Shown in pieces: positions 62,916 to 64,000 of a stretch of 64,000 nucleotides of DNA. Below the pieces are notes generated by a model. That model was given only the letters and a program-made list of their open reading frames with translations, searched no databases and was not told the DNA's origin. The position numbers and the translations under genes are program-made. Within the stretch, counting starts at the first letter, position 1. Each line of letters starts with the position of its first letter. Origin of the DNA: Gammaproteobacteria bacterium (GTDB lineage: Bacteria; Pseudomonadota; Gammaproteobacteria; Burkholderiales; Rhodocyclaceae); NCBI GenBank assembly GCA_029289235.1, contig JARFTZ010000038.1, positions 1-64,000 on the forward strand, read 5' to 3'.

Positions 62916-64000
62916 ATGCGCCGCATGCATGAACAGGGTCTGGCTGAAATGGCAGCGAAGGCCGGTGATTTCGAGAAGGCCGGCGAGCTTTTCGAGATCG
63001 TCGTCTCCGCCCAGCCGGAGAATCATCGCGCCTGGTGCGGTCTGGGTGAAATTGCAACCCATGTCGGCGATGCAGAGTCGGCGCGCGTGTTTTTCGAGCA
63101 CGCCGTCGGCCTCAGTCCGGATACAGCATCATACCGGCAGCGCCTTGGCGAAGCGTGTTGTCGGATGGGCGAGCTGGGGGAGGGGGTGGCTCAACTCGAA
63201 CGGGCTCTCGCGCTGGCTCCGAAGGACAGCGCGGTCGCCTGCGCCCTGAGCGGCGCCTACGTGGCTTCCGACAACTGGAGCGGCGCGCGGCGGATTCTCG
63301 ACAAGGTCCTGGCAGCAGGCAAGGGGCTGCTGCCTGCACATTACTGCCTGCGCGGCATGGCCCTGCAGCACTTGGGGGAACTGGACGCGGCGCTGGCCGA
63401 TTTCAAGCAGGCTGCGCGCATGGATACCGACTATGCGGATGCCTGGTTGTCCCTGGCTGACCTGTATCGCGTCCGGGAGGAAATCGACAAGGCGGCTCCC
63501 TGCGCGCAACAGGCGCTTGCCCTGGCGCCCGATTCGGCGAACGTGGCGCTGGCCTGTGGCGACATCGAACTGGCCCAAGGCAATTCGCGCCGGGCCGCCG
63601 ATTTTTTCCGGCGCGCCATCGAGCTCGGCATCGATACCCCGCACGTCTGGGCCAAGCTGGGCATCGCCCTGGTGCAGTGCGGCGATACGATTCCGGCAAT
63701 CGATGCCATGGAAAAGGCGCACGAGCTCGGCGTATCCGACGACTGGATTTTCGAGCACATGGGGTTATTGTTCACGACGCGCGGTCAGCTCGACGTGGCG
63801 CGTGAAAACCTAGAAATGGCGGTGGCGCGCCGGCCGGAAAACCTTAACGCCTGGAATATGCTGATTGTCGTTTATTCCAAACTGGGCCTGAGCGAGAAGG
63901 CGCGCCAGTCTGCGGAGACTATCCTGGCTGTCGACCCGCGCCACGTCAATGCGCTGCTCAACCTGGGGAGCTGGTATTCGGACCAGGCGCGGAACGCGGA
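62916..64000 (+). CDS. TPR-repeat protein (incomplete, runs off the window)
   Basis: At least 361 residues of tandem 34-residue tetratricopeptide repeats are visible (for example AAKAGDFEKAGELFEIVVSA; DAWLSLADLYRVREEIDKAA; ENLEMAVARRPENLNAWNML). There is no signal peptide. ATG 62916 is the first start in the repeat frame. The gene is divergent from fliC and continues past the window end. TPR proteins next to flagellin genes are sometimes linked to flagellin glycosylation, but no transferase domain is visible yet, so that is only a possibility. Confidence 0.8.
   Translation, partial: MRRMHEQGLAEMAAKAGDFEKAGELFEIVVSAQPENHRAWCGLGEIATHVGDAESARVFFEHAVGLSPDTASYRQRLGEACCRMGELGEGVAQLERALALAPKDSAVACALSGAYVASDNWSGARRILDKVLAAGKGLLPAHYCLRGMALQHLGELDAALADFKQAARMDTDYADAWLSLADLYRVREEIDKAAPCAQQALALAPDSANVALACGDIELAQGNSRRAADFFRRAIELGIDTPHVWAKLGIALVQCGDTIPAIDAMEKAHELGVSDDWIFEHMGLLFTTRGQLDVARENLEMAVARRPENLNAWNMLIVVYSKLGLSEKARQSAETILAVDPRHVNALLNLGSWYSDQARNA

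Noticed and set aside
1-64000. CRISPR arrays, tRNA or rRNA genes
   Set aside because: No regularly spaced repeats, tRNA-like folds or rRNA segments were noticed by eye.

Overview
The window is high-GC DNA that looks like a betaproteobacterial chromosome. A Rhodocyclales-type genome (the Azoarcus/Dechloromonas neighbourhood) is my best guess from gene content and order, but I ran no search. About three quarters of it is one very complete locus for a polar-type, sigma54/sigma28-controlled flagellum with its chemotaxis genes.

Left part (1-14.2 kb) is accessory and housekeeping. A mobile-element scar lies at the extreme left: an IS66-type transposase C-terminus and IS end fused to a truncated LysR gene, then an integrase remnant. 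Next is a divergent LysR / quinone-reductase-like pair. A minus-strand metal-uptake operon follows (ZIP transporter, His-rich DUF2796/ZrgA-like protein, ABC ATPase, permease, DUF3299 protein), headed by a perfect 35-bp palindrome that is a candidate Zur operator. After that come crcB/fluC with a DUF190 gene, an enolase carrying an unusual Lys/Ala/Pro-rich N-terminal tail, a beta-hydroxyacid dehydrogenase, an exported Pro-rich protein, a divergent FeoB overlapping an unknown gene, and a Nudix hydrolase.

Middle part (14.3-42.6 kb, mostly plus strand): motA-motB-cheR-cheB(catalytic domain only)-cheV-cheV-cheY-cheZ-cheA, a strong terminator, then flhB-flhA-flhF-flhG-fliA-motC-motD. The minus-strand group flgA, flgM-flgN follows, and then the divergent rod/hook operon flgBCDEFGHIJKL plus a small lipoprotein gene. 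Two complete stator pairs are present, and no cheW is seen in the window.

Right part (43.0-64.0 kb): minus-strand fliFGHIJ, fliK and fliLMNOPQR; plus-strand fleS-fleR (sigma54 two-component pair) and fliE; then minus-strand fliC-flaG-fliD-fliS-fliT-fliK2-fhlB-ycgR. A plus-strand TPR gene runs off the window end.

The promoters I can read fit a hierarchical cascade. Sigma54 (-24/-12) sites precede flgB, fliK and fliE (middle class, presumably FleR-activated). FliA-type (-35/-10) sites precede flgM, fliC and flgK (late class). FlgM (anti-sigma), FlhB/FhlB with FliK/FliK2 (export switching), FlhF/FlhG (placement and number) and YcgR (c-di-GMP brake) supply the checkpoints. The main oddities are the basic tail on enolase, a CheZ with two N-terminal copies of a motif resembling its own CheY-binding tail, a receiver-less CheB beside two CheVs, a separate 'already cleaved' FlhB C-domain paired with a second FliK, and an FlhG lacking the signature lysine of its P-loop.
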